Assembly (NCBI RefSeq): GCF_022539505.1
Contig: NC_061513.1
Location: forward strand, 349,661,696 to 349,725,695
Length of the DNA: 64,000 nucleotides
Reading direction: 5' to 3'
From: Lolium rigidum
Lineage: Eukaryota; Streptophyta; Magnoliopsida; Poales; Poaceae
In this document: one piece after another, positions 12,142 through 22,731 of the stretch
Numbering within the stretch: the first letter of the stretch is position 1
Layout of the letters: the number at the start of each line of letters is the position of its first letter
Notes under the pieces: model-generated
What the model was told of the DNA's origin: nothing
The model's input: the letters and a program-made list of their open reading frames with translations, nothing else
Databases searched by the model: none
Position numbers and translations under genes: made by a program

Positions 12142-12552
12142 TCAGATCTCCTTCAGCTTCAGTTTCTCAGTTTGGCAATTCTGCACTAAGACTCGAAGAG
12201 ATTCATTGTTATCTGAAGTTGGCGGTGGCGACCTTGTGACGGGAATCGAGTAATATTCCAGCATTCTACGGAGTCGGTAATTCTCCTCCTGGAGTATCTC
12301 CACTTCTCTTCTTAGAGCCCGGTATTGATCACAAAACTCATCGGTAGTCCGTAGAGCTTCTTCCAACACGGGGAAAGAGTCGAGGCTAAGAGCAGATGTT
12401 AAGGGTCCCTGCAAGTTATGAGAAAAAGAGCGTCGAGTGTCAACAGATCCCACCAAGATTTGCTTACTCCCAACGGCTTGTTGCTCTTGTTTTGATGACA
12501 CCCTTTTCACTTTTTCCTCCGAAAGCCCCTTGCCCTTGTTGTTGGAGGCCAT
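12142..12552 (-). CDS. Athila third ORF (ORF3), coiled-coil type, A1 version
   Basis: Start chosen at ATG 12552-12550 because of its CACCATGG context, conserved with A2. The 136-residue product begins MASNNKGKGLSEEK, then has a central Leu/Glu-rich stretch (RALRREVEILQEENYRLRRM, roughly residues 80-100) that looks like a coiled coil. It stops at TGA after LKLKEI. The same frame stays open past the stop and ends NSSPPSPKE, the exact C-terminus of the A2 protein, so the stop may be secondary. The position, between integrase and polypurine tract, is where Athila elements carry an env-like gene, but no signal peptide or membrane span is seen. Only the first dozen residues and the tail match the A2 ORF3; the core is different. 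Function unknown. Confidence 0.6.
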   Translation of the reverse strand: MASNNKGKGLSEEKVKRVSSKQEQQAVGSKQILVGSVDTRRSFSHNLQGPLTSALSLDSFPVLEEALRTTDEFCDQYRALRREVEILQEENYRLRRMLEYYSIPVTRSPPPTSDNNESLRVLVQNCQTEKLKLKEI

Positions 12553-12639
12553 GGTGCTCCTAGATTGAAAGCAGATCCTGGCAGAAACAGCTCGAAACAA
12601 AACACGTCGAGAAAATGATATACGGACCTCCAGGGGTCC

Positions 12640-12772
12640 GGGCGATTATATAGCAAGAATTTTTATGTCATAAGGAAAGTACCAGGTCGAACCAAAGTCG
12701 GAAAGAGGCGACGAGGCGGCCAGCTCATAGGGCGGCGCGGCCTGGCTGGGGCCCGCGCCGGCCTATGGGGGC
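12640..12772 (-). promoter_or_regulatory. Putative internal promoter for A1 ORF3: GC hairpin plus TATA box
   Basis: The 340-bp gap between the integrase stop (12891) and ORF3 start (12552) holds a GC-rich inverted repeat (12724-12770, CTATGAG/CATAGG ends) followed on the minus strand by TATATAAT (12652-12645), about 95 nt before the ATG. The same layout exists in A2. The hairpin is also found in every family A and B LTR here. Inferred, not shown: a subgenomic transcript for ORF3. Confidence 0.5.
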
Positions 12773-12890
12773 ACGCCCTCGTGCGTCTCCTCCACTCAGT
12801 TTCGATCTCGTAATTTTTCATATTTTCCAAAAATACCAAAAACATTGTTCGGAAAGTAAATTGCGAACTTTTTATTACCAGTACTGTTAC

Positions 12891-15800
12891 CTATTCAAAG
12901 TCGAGTTCTGGCGGACTGTCAATTTGTCCTTTGATGAAAGCCTCCGGTGTTTCCACTCGAATAACATCAACATCTACATTGTAAGAATCACCTGAGATAT
13001 AATGCTTGAGTCTTTGTCCATTCACCACTTGTGTGGCATTGCCTTGGAGAGAGCTAATTTTTATTGCTCCTGAACGATACACCTCCTCAACAACATATGG
13101 TCCTTCCCATTTCGAGAGTAATTTCCCTGCAAAGAATCTGAGACGAGACCGCTACAATAGGACTTTACCCCCAATATTAAATTATCTTTTGATAATCCTT
13201 CTATCATGCCATTTTTTAACTTTCTCTTTAAAGAGTTTAGCATTTTCATAAGCTTCACTTCTCCATTCATCTAGAGAACTCAATTGCAGCAACCTCTTAT
13301 TACCAGCTAGTTTAGGATCTTTATTTAATTCTCTAACAGCCCAATAAGCTTTGTGCTCTAGCTCTAAAGGTAAATGACAAGCTTTTCCATAAACCATTTT
13401 ATAAGGCGACATTCCCATGGGATTTTTATAAGCAGTTCTATAAGTCCATAGTGCTTCCTTCAATTTACTAGCCCAATTCTTTCTAGTTTTATTAACAGTC
13501 TTTTGCAAGATAGATTTAATTTCTCTATTTGATAGTTCTACTTGCCCACTAGTTTGAGGATGATAAGCGGAAGCAATTCTATGATTAATGCCATATTTAG
13601 CAAGAGTTTTTCTAAAACCACCATGAATAAAATGAGAACCTCCATCAGTCATAATATATCTAGGAACTCCAAATCGAGGAAAAATAATATTTAAAAGCAT
13701 TCTTAAAGAGGTCTCACCATCAACACTTTTTGTAGGTATGGCTTCCACCCATTTAGTAACATAATCAACAGCAACAAGTATATGAGTGTTACCTTCTGAA
13801 GAGGGAAAAGGTCCCATGAAGTCAAATCCCCAACAATCAAACGGTTCAATAACAAGAGTATAATTCATAGGCATTTCATTGCGTCTAGAGATATTACCAA
13901 CCCTTTGGCATTCATCACAAGATAAAATAAACTTCCTTGCATCTTTGAAGAGAGTTGGCCAATAAAAACCTGATTGTAGAACCTTTTGCGCGGTTCTATC
14001 TCCGGCGTGATGTCCTCCATAAGCACTCCCATGACATTTACTCAATATCTCTTGTTGTTCATATTCGGGAACACATCTTCGCAGAATACCATCCACTCCT
14101 TCTTTATATAAGTGTGGGTCATCCCAGAAATAATGCCTCAAGTCATAAAAGAATTTCCTCCTTTGCTGAGCTGAAAAGGTCGGAGGCAAGTACTTGGAAA
14201 CAATAAAGTTAGCATAATGAGCATACCAAGGACTGTCTCGCGAGCTCACCTTTATTACAGCCAATTGTTCATTTGGAAAACTATCATTAACAGGAACAGG
14301 ATCATAAGCAATATTTTCCAATCTAGACAAATTATCAGCAACAGGATTATCAGCACCTTTCCTATCTACAATATGTAAATCAAATTCTTGCAACAGAAGC
14401 ACCCATCTAATAAGCCTTGGCTTAGCATCTTTCTTTTGCATAAGGTATCCGATTGCAAGCATGATCAGTATGAATAGTAACTTTTGAATCAACAATATAA
14501 GATCTAAACTTATCACAAGCAAAGACTACAGCTAACAATTCTTTTTCAGTAGTAGCATAATTTCTTTGAGCAACATCAAGAGTTTTACTAGCATAATGAA
14601 TAACATTCAATTTTTTATTTACTCGCTGTCCAAGAACAGCGCCTACAGCAAAATCACTAGCATCACACATAATTTCAAATGGTAAGTTCCAATCAGGAGG
14701 TTCAACTATAGGAGCAGTTGTTAAGGCTTTCTTTAGAGTTTCAAAAGCTTCTTTACAATCATCATCAAAAACAAAAGGTACATCTTTTTGAAGAAGATTA
14801 GTAAGAGGCTTTGAAATCTTGGATAAGTCTTTAATAAACCTCCTATAAAACCCAGCATGACCAAGAACACTACGAATACCTTTAACATCCCTAGGATAGG
14901 GCATCTTCTCAATTGCTTCAACTTCAGCTCTATCAACTTCAATACCTCTCTCGAAAATTTTATGTCCCAATACAATTCCTTCATTAACCATAAAGTGGCA
15001 TTTCTCCCAATTAAGAACAAGGTTAGTTTCTTCACATCTCTCGCAAAACTTTATCAAGGTTCCGCAAGCAATTATCAAAAGAATTCCCATAGACGAGAAA
15101 AATCATCCATGAATACCTCTACAATACTCTCGCAAAAGCCATGAAAAATAGCAGACATGCATCTTTGAAAAGTAGCAGGAGCATTACATAAACCAAAAGG
15201 CATACGTCTGTAAGCATAAGTTCCATAGGGACAAGTGAAAGTGGTTTTCTCTTGATCCTTAGTTTTAACAGAAATTTGTGAAAACCTAGAATAACCATCA
15301 AGAAAGCAAAAATGAGTATTTTTAGATAACCTTTCTAACATTTGATCAATAAAAGGTAAAGGGTAATGATCTTTCTTAGTAACTTTATTAACTTTTCGAT
15401 AATCAATGCACATTCTATACCCTACAACTACTCTTTGAGGTATGAGCTCATCATTATCATTAGGCACAACAGTCATTCCTTCTATCTTAGGAACACAATG
15501 CACAGGACTAACCCATCTACTATCAGCAATAGGATATATAATACCAGCTTCAAGAAGTCTTAATACCTCATTTCTTACCACATCCTTCATCTTAGGAATT
15601 AGACGACGCTGAGGTTCAACAACAGGCTTCGCATCATCTTCCATATTAATGGTGTGTTGGCAAATAGAAGGAGAAATCCCCTTCAAGTCATCCAGAGTGT
15701 AGCCAATAGCACCTCGGTGTTTCTTCAATATTTCCAATAACCTTTCTTCTTCAAACTCTGAAAGCTTAGAACTAATAATAACAGGATATATTTTCTTATC

Positions 15801-17602
15801 ATCAATATGAGCATATTTAAGATTATCAGGTAATGGTTTTAAATCAAAGACAGGATCTTCCTTTGGTGGCGGTGTTGTACCCAGATCTTATACCGGTAAA
15901 TCATGCTTAAGAATAGGTTGACGAAGGAAAATTTCATCAAGCTCATTTCTTTCTTCCCTAAAATCTTCACTCTCACTATTCTCCAAATATTGCTGCAAAG
16001 GATTATTAGGAGCAAGAGCAATAGATGCACACTGTTCAACTCTAAAATCGTTATTAGGCAAATCGGCTTTATAAGGAGTTTTGGTAAATTTAGAGAAGTT
16101 AAACTCATAAGATTCACCAGCAAATTTAGTCAAAATTTTCTCTTTCTTGCAATCTATAATAGCTCCACAAGTATTTAGAAAAGGTCTACCAAAAATGATA
16201 GGACAATATTTACTAGCAGCAGAACCAAGTACCAAAAAGTCAGCAGGATATTTAATCTTACCGCATAGAACTTCCACATCTCGAACAATACCAATTGGAG
16301 AGATAGTCTCTCTATTAGCGAGCCGAATTACCACATCAATATCTTCAAGTTCACAAGAACCAATTTCGTGCATAATCTCCGTGTAAAGCTCATAAGGAAT
16401 AGCACTAATGCTTGCACCAATATCACATAAACCATAATAACAATGATCTCCAATTCTAACAGATAGCATAGGAACACTAGCTTTCTTAGACTTATTAGGA
16501 TGTGAAACAATATTAGAGGCATCTTCACACAAAATAATATGACCATCCTCCACATTTTCAGTCACAAGATCTTTAACTATTGCAACAGCAGGTTCAACTT
16601 TTATTTGTTCTTCATGTTCTATAGGTTTCTTTTCACTTTTATGAACCGCACTATTTATAACAGAGTACTCCTTCATTTTAGCAGGGAAAGGAGTTTTTTC
16701 AATATAAGCTTCAGGAATAACATGATCAACAGTTTCAACTACAACACATTTATTTATAGATGAATCAATTTTATCTTTATACGGTTCATGATACTTATCA
16801 AAATTCTTCTTAGGCATTCATAATGAGAGGCAAAAGCTTTATAAAGATTTGCAGCAACTTGAGAATCAAGACCATAAGTAGCACTCATATTACGAAATTT
16901 ATCAGTATCCATAAAAGCTTCAATGCATTTGTAATCATAATTTATACCTGATTCTCTATCTTTGTCGTTCTCCCATCCTTCAGTATTCTCCTGGATCCGA
17001 TTAAGAAGGTCCCTTTTAAACTCTTCTTTGTTGCGCGTAAATGATCCAGAACAAGAAGTATCCAGCAAGGTCTTGTCTTCAAAAGAAAGTCTTGCATAGA
17101 AATTATCAATAATAACATTACCAGGAAGCTCATGAATGGGGCATTTGAGCATTAAAGACTTCAATCTCCCCCATGCTTGGGCAATACTCTCTCCATCATG
17201 AGGCCAAAATTATATATGCGGTTCCAATCCTTATGAATTTCACTTGGAGGATAGAACTTAGAATAAAACCGGGGCACAATATCATTCCATTCAAGAGAAT
17301 CCCCATTATCCAGTAATTTATACCAATGCGCCGCTTTACCAGACAGCGATAGAGAATAGTTTCTTCCTCACTTCATCCATAGCAATACCTGCACACTTGA
17401 ATAAACCGCATAATTCATGTAAGAACAGTAAATGATCTCCAGGGTGGACAGTTCCATCCCCCGTATAACGGTTATCCACTACACGTTCAATAATTTTCAT
17501 AGGTATTTTGTATGGTATCTCTTCCTCACCTGGCGCCTCATCCACTACCTTTGCAGTAGTAGTAGATTTCCCAAATAAACACTCAAGAGAAGATCTCTCC
17601 AT
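12891..17602 (-). pseudogene. gag-pol: A1 gag-pol polyprotein, frameshifted
   Basis: Starts with ATG at 17602 (MERSSLECLFGKS), the same start as A2. Segments: gag 17602-16820 with breaks near 17336 and 17165; protease in 16817-15888 (active-site CDIGASISAIP); RT 15737-15075 (YRMCIDYRKVNK, MPFGLCNAPATFQ, FMDDFS); RNase H 15090-14422 (CDASDFAVGAVLGQ, TDHA); integrase 14522-12891 (zinc finger with CDECQR, then [25 protein letters not shown]). Several breaks map to CTG-type sites: at 15112-15115 A1 has CTCG where A2 has CTG, shifting frame just after the RT catalytic FMDD. Another is a lost T in a T-run near 17210. Encodes the capsid and replication enzymes. Confidence 0.88.
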
Positions 17603-17689
17603 AATGAATTATGGCAGCAGGCAGAAATAAAATCAGCACAAACAGTAGAAATTTCCCTTACCAATTCCACTTACCAATAGCGCTTCACT

Positions 17690-17706
17690 CCCCGGCAACG
17701 GCACCA
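17690..17706 (-). other. tRNA-Asp primer-binding site of A1
   Basis: Minus strand TGGTGCCGTTGCCGGGG matches the 3' end of plant tRNA-Asp (PBS TGGCGCCGTTGCCGGGG) with one mismatch, 11 nt after the LTR end. tRNA-Asp priming is typical of Athila-group elements. Confidence 0.85.
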
Positions 17707-17717
17707 GAAAATAGTCT

Positions 17718-19230
17718 TGATGACCCACAAGTATAGGGGGTATATCGTAGTATCTTCGATAAGTAAGAATGTCGATCCCAACGAGGAGCGAGAAGGTGTT
17801 GACAAGCAGTTTCGATGAAGGATTCACCGTAAATGCTCACGGACAAGTATTCGGGGGTTTTGATGTAACGGATGAATAAAGTACGAGTAAGTAAAGTGCG
17901 AGAGTAACAATTGCAGCGAGTGGCCCAATCCTTTTTAGCACAAAGGACAAGCCGGTCTCGTTTACTTATAATAACCAAACGTTCTCGAGGACACACGGGA
18001 TTTTAGTCTAGTGCTTTCGCTACATACGGCTAATTAATCTTCATTGTTTTGATAAGTGTTGTGTGGGTGAACCTATGCTAATGTACCGCCCTTCCTAGGA
18101 CTAATACATACTTGTGATTATACCCCTTGCAAGCATCCGCAACTACAAGAAAGTAATTAAGATAAATCTAACCACAGCCTTAAACTGCGAGATCCCGCTA
18201 TCCCTCCTGCATCGATATACCAACGGGGGCTCAGGTTTCTGTCACTCCGGCAACCCCGCAATTGGAAAACGAGTACAAGATGCATTCCCCTAGGCCCATA
18301 AAGGTGAAGTGTCGTGTAGTCGACGTTCACACGACACCACTAGAAGAATAACACCACAACTTAAATATCATAACATTGAATATTACTCAACCATACTTCA
18401 CTACTAACATTTAGACTTCACCCATGTCCTCAAGAACTAAACGAACTACTCACGAGACATCATATGGAACATGATCAGAGGTGATATGATGATGAATAAC
18501 AATCTGAACATAAACCTTGGTTCAACGGTTTCACTCAATAGCATCAATAACAAGTAGAAATCAACACCGGGAGAGTTTCCCCTATCAAACAAACAGGATC
18601 AAACCCAAATTGCTACAGCGGTGACGATGTGCAGCGGTGGAGACGGCGGTGATGATGATGAAGATGATGATGATGGCGATGGAGATGATGTCCAACTTGA
18701 TGGCGGTGACGATGGCGTCGATTTCCCCCTCCGGGAGGGAATTTCCCCGGCGGATCTCAGCCTGCCGGAGAGCTCTTTCTCTCTCGGTGTTCTCCGCCTC
18801 GCAGAGGCGGCTGTGACTCTTCGCGACCTATCCCCTGGAGCTTAGGTTTTCGAGACGAAGACGTTCGCGAAGAAAAGGAGGCGAGAGGGGGCTGTGGGCC
18901 CCCTCCTCATAGGGCGGCGCGGCCAGGCCTTGGGCCGCACCGGCCTATGAGGTGGGCCCACCTCGGGTCCCCTCGGCTCCCCCTTCTGGCTCCCTTCGTC
19001 TTCTGGAAAAATAGGATTTTTCATATAATTTCCGTCGACTGATGATCTTCCGAAATATTGCATTCTGACGGCGATTTTTCCAGCAGAATCCGACTCAGTG
19101 CGCGATCCTCCAATAATCATGAATCATGCAAAATAGATGAAATAACATAAGTATCATCTCCAAATATGAAATATATCAATGAATAACAGCAAATTATGAT
19201 ATAAAATAGTGATGCAAATTGGACGTATCA
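17718..19230 (-). repeat. 5' LTR of A1 (1513 bp)
   Basis: Minus-strand termini TGATACGTCC at 19230 and GGGTCATCA at 17718. It contains the GC hairpin (18906-18952) and a GAT-rich microsatellite (18640-18695) that reads as a run of Asp codons. Matches A2 LTRs end to end. Confidence 0.92.
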
Positions 19231-19397
19231 CTTTGTGGTTGCAGGGTTGCATGAGAGGGATATCTTTGACCTCTTCCTCCCTGAGTTCGATAAACCTTGG
19301 GTGATCCACTTAAGGGAAACTTGCTGCTGTTCTACAAACCTCTCGCTCTTGGAGGCCCAACACTCGTCTACAAGAATAGAAGCACCCGTAGACATCA
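19231..19397 (+). repeat. 3' end of B1 5' LTR
   Basis: 167 bp matching the last part of the LTR at 22732-24477, ending in the same ACCCGTAGACATCA. Two one-base differences from the other LTR are CTCG in place of CTG (19343-19346 and 19363-19366). Confidence 0.88.
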
Positions 19398-19408
19398 AGC
19401 ACTTTTCC

Positions 19409-19424
19409 GGCGCCGTTGCCGGGG
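19409..19424 (+). other. tRNA-Asp primer-binding site of B1
   Basis: GGCGCCGTTGCCGGGG matches the plant tRNA-Asp 3' end, 11 nt after the LTR; the expected leading T is C. Confidence 0.85.
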
Positions 19425-19562
19425 AGGAAAGGTAAAAGGCACTCATACTCCGGTTCCGGTGTAACAGTACTTTTCTGGCGCCATTGTGTTTGTGCTCGAA
19501 GCTATTTCCTTTAGATCCTGCAATTGCACCTTTTTGTTTCTTGTTTACACTAGTTAGGCATA

Positions 19563-20289
19563 ATGGACAACAATGAGCTTCTTATTCTATTTCCTGATTT
19601 AAGACATGGATGGTTTGATTCGAAAATTTAAAAACCCATGGAACATATTAGTATGAATACTTTGAACACCGTTGTTGCTAATGATATGGAAAATTCTAAG
19701 CTTGGGGAAGCTGGTTTTGATGAGCATGATCTTTTTAGTCCCCCAAGCATTGAGGAGAAAATTTACTTTGATGATACTTTGTCTCCTATTTATGATGATT
19801 ATAATGATAGTAGTCTTTTGGTGCCGCTTCGTTATGGAGGATAAATTTGATTATGATTACAATATGCCTCCTATATTTGATGATGAGAATAATAATGATA
19901 GCTACTTTGTTGAATTTGCTCCCACTACAACTAATAAAATTGATTATGCTTATGTGGAGAGTAATAATTTTATGCATGAGACTCATGATAAGAATGCTTT
20001 ATGCGATAGTTATATTGTTGAATTTGCTCATGATGCTACTGGATATTATTATGAGAGAGGAAAATATGGTTGTAGAAATTTTCATGTTACTAAAACACCT
20101 CTCTTTTTGCTGAAAATCTTGAAGCTGCACTTGTTTTATCTTTCTATGCTTGTTGCATTATGCTTCATGAATTTGTTTATTTACAAGATTCCTATGGATA
20201 AGAAGCATGTTAGACTTAAATGTGTTTTGAATTTGCTTCTTGATGCTCTCTTTTGCTTCAAATACTATTTCTTGCGAGTGCATCATTAA
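19563..20289 (+). pseudogene. B1 internal ORF: acidic protein with hydrophobic C-terminus
   Basis: Reading from ATG 19563 (MDNNELLILFPDLRHGWFDS), the frame meets TAA at 19629-19631, reopens (MEHISMNTLNTVV at 19638) and shifts near 19823-19845 into a frame that runs to 20289. The N-terminal part is rich in Asp, Glu and Asn; the last 60 residues are strongly hydrophobic (LHLFYLSMLVALCFMNLFIY) and could span a membrane. The first stop is next to TTCGAAAA, where TTCTGAAAA would keep the frame open, so it may be a consensus error. No known family. It sits where gag would be, in an element without pol. Possibly a remnant of an env-like or accessory gene. Confidence 0.45.
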
Positions 20290-22717
20290 AACTGCTGAGC
20301 CCATCTTAATGGCTATAAAGAAAGAACTTCTTGGGAGATAACCCATGTGTTTTTTGCTACAGTAACTTTGTTTTATATTTGTTTCTTGGAAGTTGTTAAT
20401 ACTGTAGCAACCTCTCCTTATCTTATTTTATTGCATTGTTGTGCCAAGTAAAGTCTTTGATAGTAAGGTTCATACTAGATTTGAATTACTGCGCAGAAAC
20501 AGATTTCTTGCTGTCACGAATCTGGGCCTAATTCTCTGTAGGTAACTCAGAAAATTATGCCAATTTACGTGAGTGATCCTCAGATATGTACGCAACTTTC
20601 ATTCAATTTGAGCATTTTCATTTGAGCAAGTCTGGTTCCTCTTTAAAATTCGTCTTCACGGACTGTTTTGTTTTGACAGATTCTGCCTTTTATTTCGCAT
20701 TGCCTCTTTCGCTATGTGGGATGGATTTCTTTGTTCCATTGACTTCCAGTAGCTTTGAGCAATGTCCAGAAGTGTTAAGAATGATTGTGTCACCTCTGAA
20801 CATGTGAGTTTTTGATTATGCACTAACCCTCTAATGAGTTTGTTTCGAGTTTGGTGTGGAGGAAGTTTTCAAGGGTCAAGAAAGGGAGATGATACAATAT
20901 GATCAAGAAGAGTGAAAAGTCTAAGCTTGGGGATGCCCCGGTGGTTCACCCCTGCATATATCAAGAAGACTCAAGCGTCTAAGCTTGGGGATGCCCAAGG
21001 CATCCCCTTCTTCATCGACAACATTATCGAGTTCCTCTAGTGAAACTATATTTTTATTCCATCACATCTTATGTACTTTGCTTGGAGCGTCGGTTTGTTT
21101 TTGTTTTTGTTTTGTTTGAATAAAATGGATCCTAGCATTCATTGTGTGGGAGAGAGACACGCTCCGCTGTTGCATATGGACAAATATGTCCTTAGGCTTT
21201 ACTCATAGTATTCATGGCGAAAGTTACTGCTTCGTTAATTGTTATATGGTTGGAAACGGAAAATGCTACATGTAGAAATTCTAAAATGTCTTGGATAATG
21301 TGATACTTGGCAATTTTTGTGCTCATGTTTAAGCTCTTGCATCATATACATTGCACCCATTAATGAAGAAATACATAGAGCTTGCTAAAATTTGGTTTGC
21401 ATAATTGGTCTCTCTAAGGTCTAGATAATTTCTAGTATTGGGTTGAACAACAAGGAAGACGGTGTAGAGTCTTATAATGTTTACAATATGTCTTTTATGT
21501 GAGTTTTGCTGCACCGGTTCATCCTTGTGTTTGTTTCAAATAACCTTGCTAGCCTAAGCCTTGTATCGAGAGGGAATACTTCTCATGCATCCAAATCCTT
21601 GAGCCAACCACTATGCCATTTGTGTCCACCATACCTACCTACTACATGGTATTTCTCCGCTATTCCAAAGTAAATTGCTTGAGTGCTACCTTTAAACAAT
21701 TCAAAATTTATCACCTCTGATTTGTGTCAATGTTTTATAGCTCATGAGGAAGTATGTGGTGTTTATCTTTCAATCTTGTTGGGCAACTTTCACCAATGGA
21801 CTAGTGGCTTCATCTGCTTATCCAATAATTTTGCAAAAAGAGCTGGCAATGGGATTCCCAGTCCCAAATTAATTAAACTAAATAGACACTCCTCCATGGT
21901 ATGCGATTGTTGGACGGCACCCGAAGGATTCGGTTAGCCATGGCTTGAGAAAGCAAAGGTGGGGAGGAGTGTCATCATAATAAAACTAAAATAAAAAGGC
22001 ACTCCTTCATGGTATGAGATTGTTGGCAGGCACCCGAGGATTCGGTTAGCCATGGTTTGTGAAAGAAAGGTTGGAATGAGTGCCACCCAAAAATAAAAAA
22101 ATAATTCATGGGAGCCGCTCTTTGAAGGTTTGCCTGGCAAGGGGGTTAGAGTGCCCACTACCATTCGTTGACAACAACAAACACCTCTCAAAACTCTACT
22201 TTTATGCTCTCTTTATGTTTTCAAAGCTCTAGCACAAATATAGCAATCAATGCTTCCCTCTACGAAGGGCCATTCTTTTATCTTTATGTTGAGTCAGTTC
22301 ACCTATTTCTCTCCATCTCAAGAAGCAAACACTTGTGTGAACTGTGCATTGATTCCTACAAACTTGCATATTGCACTTGTTATATTACTCTATGTTGACA
22401 ATATCCATGAGATATACATGTTACAAGTTGAATGCAACCGCTGAAACTTAATCTTCCTTTGTGTTGCTTCAATACCTTTACTTTGAATTATTGCTTTATG
22501 AGTTAACTCTTATGCAAGACTTATTGATGCTTGTCTTGAAGTACTATTCATGAAAAGTCTTTGTTTTATGATTCAATTGTTTACTCATGTCATTTACATT
22601 GTTTGGATCACTGCATTCATTACATATGCTTACAATAGTATGATCAAGGTTATGATGGCATGTCACTCCAGAAATTATCTTTGTTATCGTTTACACTGCT
22701 CGGGACGAGCAGGAACT
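20290..22717 (+). other. B1 non-coding region with PPT-like repeats and stem-loops
   Basis: No coding signal. AAGCTTGGGGATGCC occurs at about 20933 and 20981 and again at the true polypurine tract. Two stem-loops lie at 21885-21973 (GACACTCCTCC with GGAGGAGTGTC, perfect 11 bp) and 21998-22084 (GGCACTCCTTC with GAATGAGTGCC, one mismatch). The 21540-22200 part is clearly homologous to the same region of A1 and A2. Confidence 0.75.
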
Positions 22718-22731
22718 AAGCTTGGGGATGC
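22718..22731 (+). other. Polypurine tract of B1
   Basis: AAGCTTGGGGATGC immediately before the LTR start TGATACGTCTCC. Confidence 0.75.

Larger units (their letters stand above)
9881..19230 (-). mobile_element. Athila-type Ty3/gypsy element A1, minus strand, 3' LTR truncated
   Basis: Read on the minus strand: 5' LTR (19230-17718), tRNA-Asp primer site, gag-protease-RT-RNase H-integrase, a third ORF, a long non-coding region with two stem-loops, polypurine tract, and the first 430 bp of the 3' LTR. It is the same family as A2 at 42141-62343, nearly collinear throughout. On the right it interrupts family-B LTR sequence: CTTTGTGGTTGCAG follows directly at 19231, continuous in the intact LTR near 24302. 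The left side is truncated at about 9881, so its TSD cannot be tested. Confidence 0.92.

Noticed and set aside
14857..16763. Plus-strand frames opposite A1 pol
   Set aside because: They are mirror frames of the AT-rich pol on the minus strand and recur opposite A2 pol.
17690..17706. tRNA-Asp-like sequences as tRNA genes (also 19409 and 43625)
   Set aside because: Only the 3'-terminal 16-17 bases match and they sit right after LTR ends; they are primer-binding sites.
18621..18845. Asp-rich frame as an acidic protein
   Set aside because: It is the GAT microsatellite inside the A1 LTR read in one frame; the A2 5' LTR lacks it.
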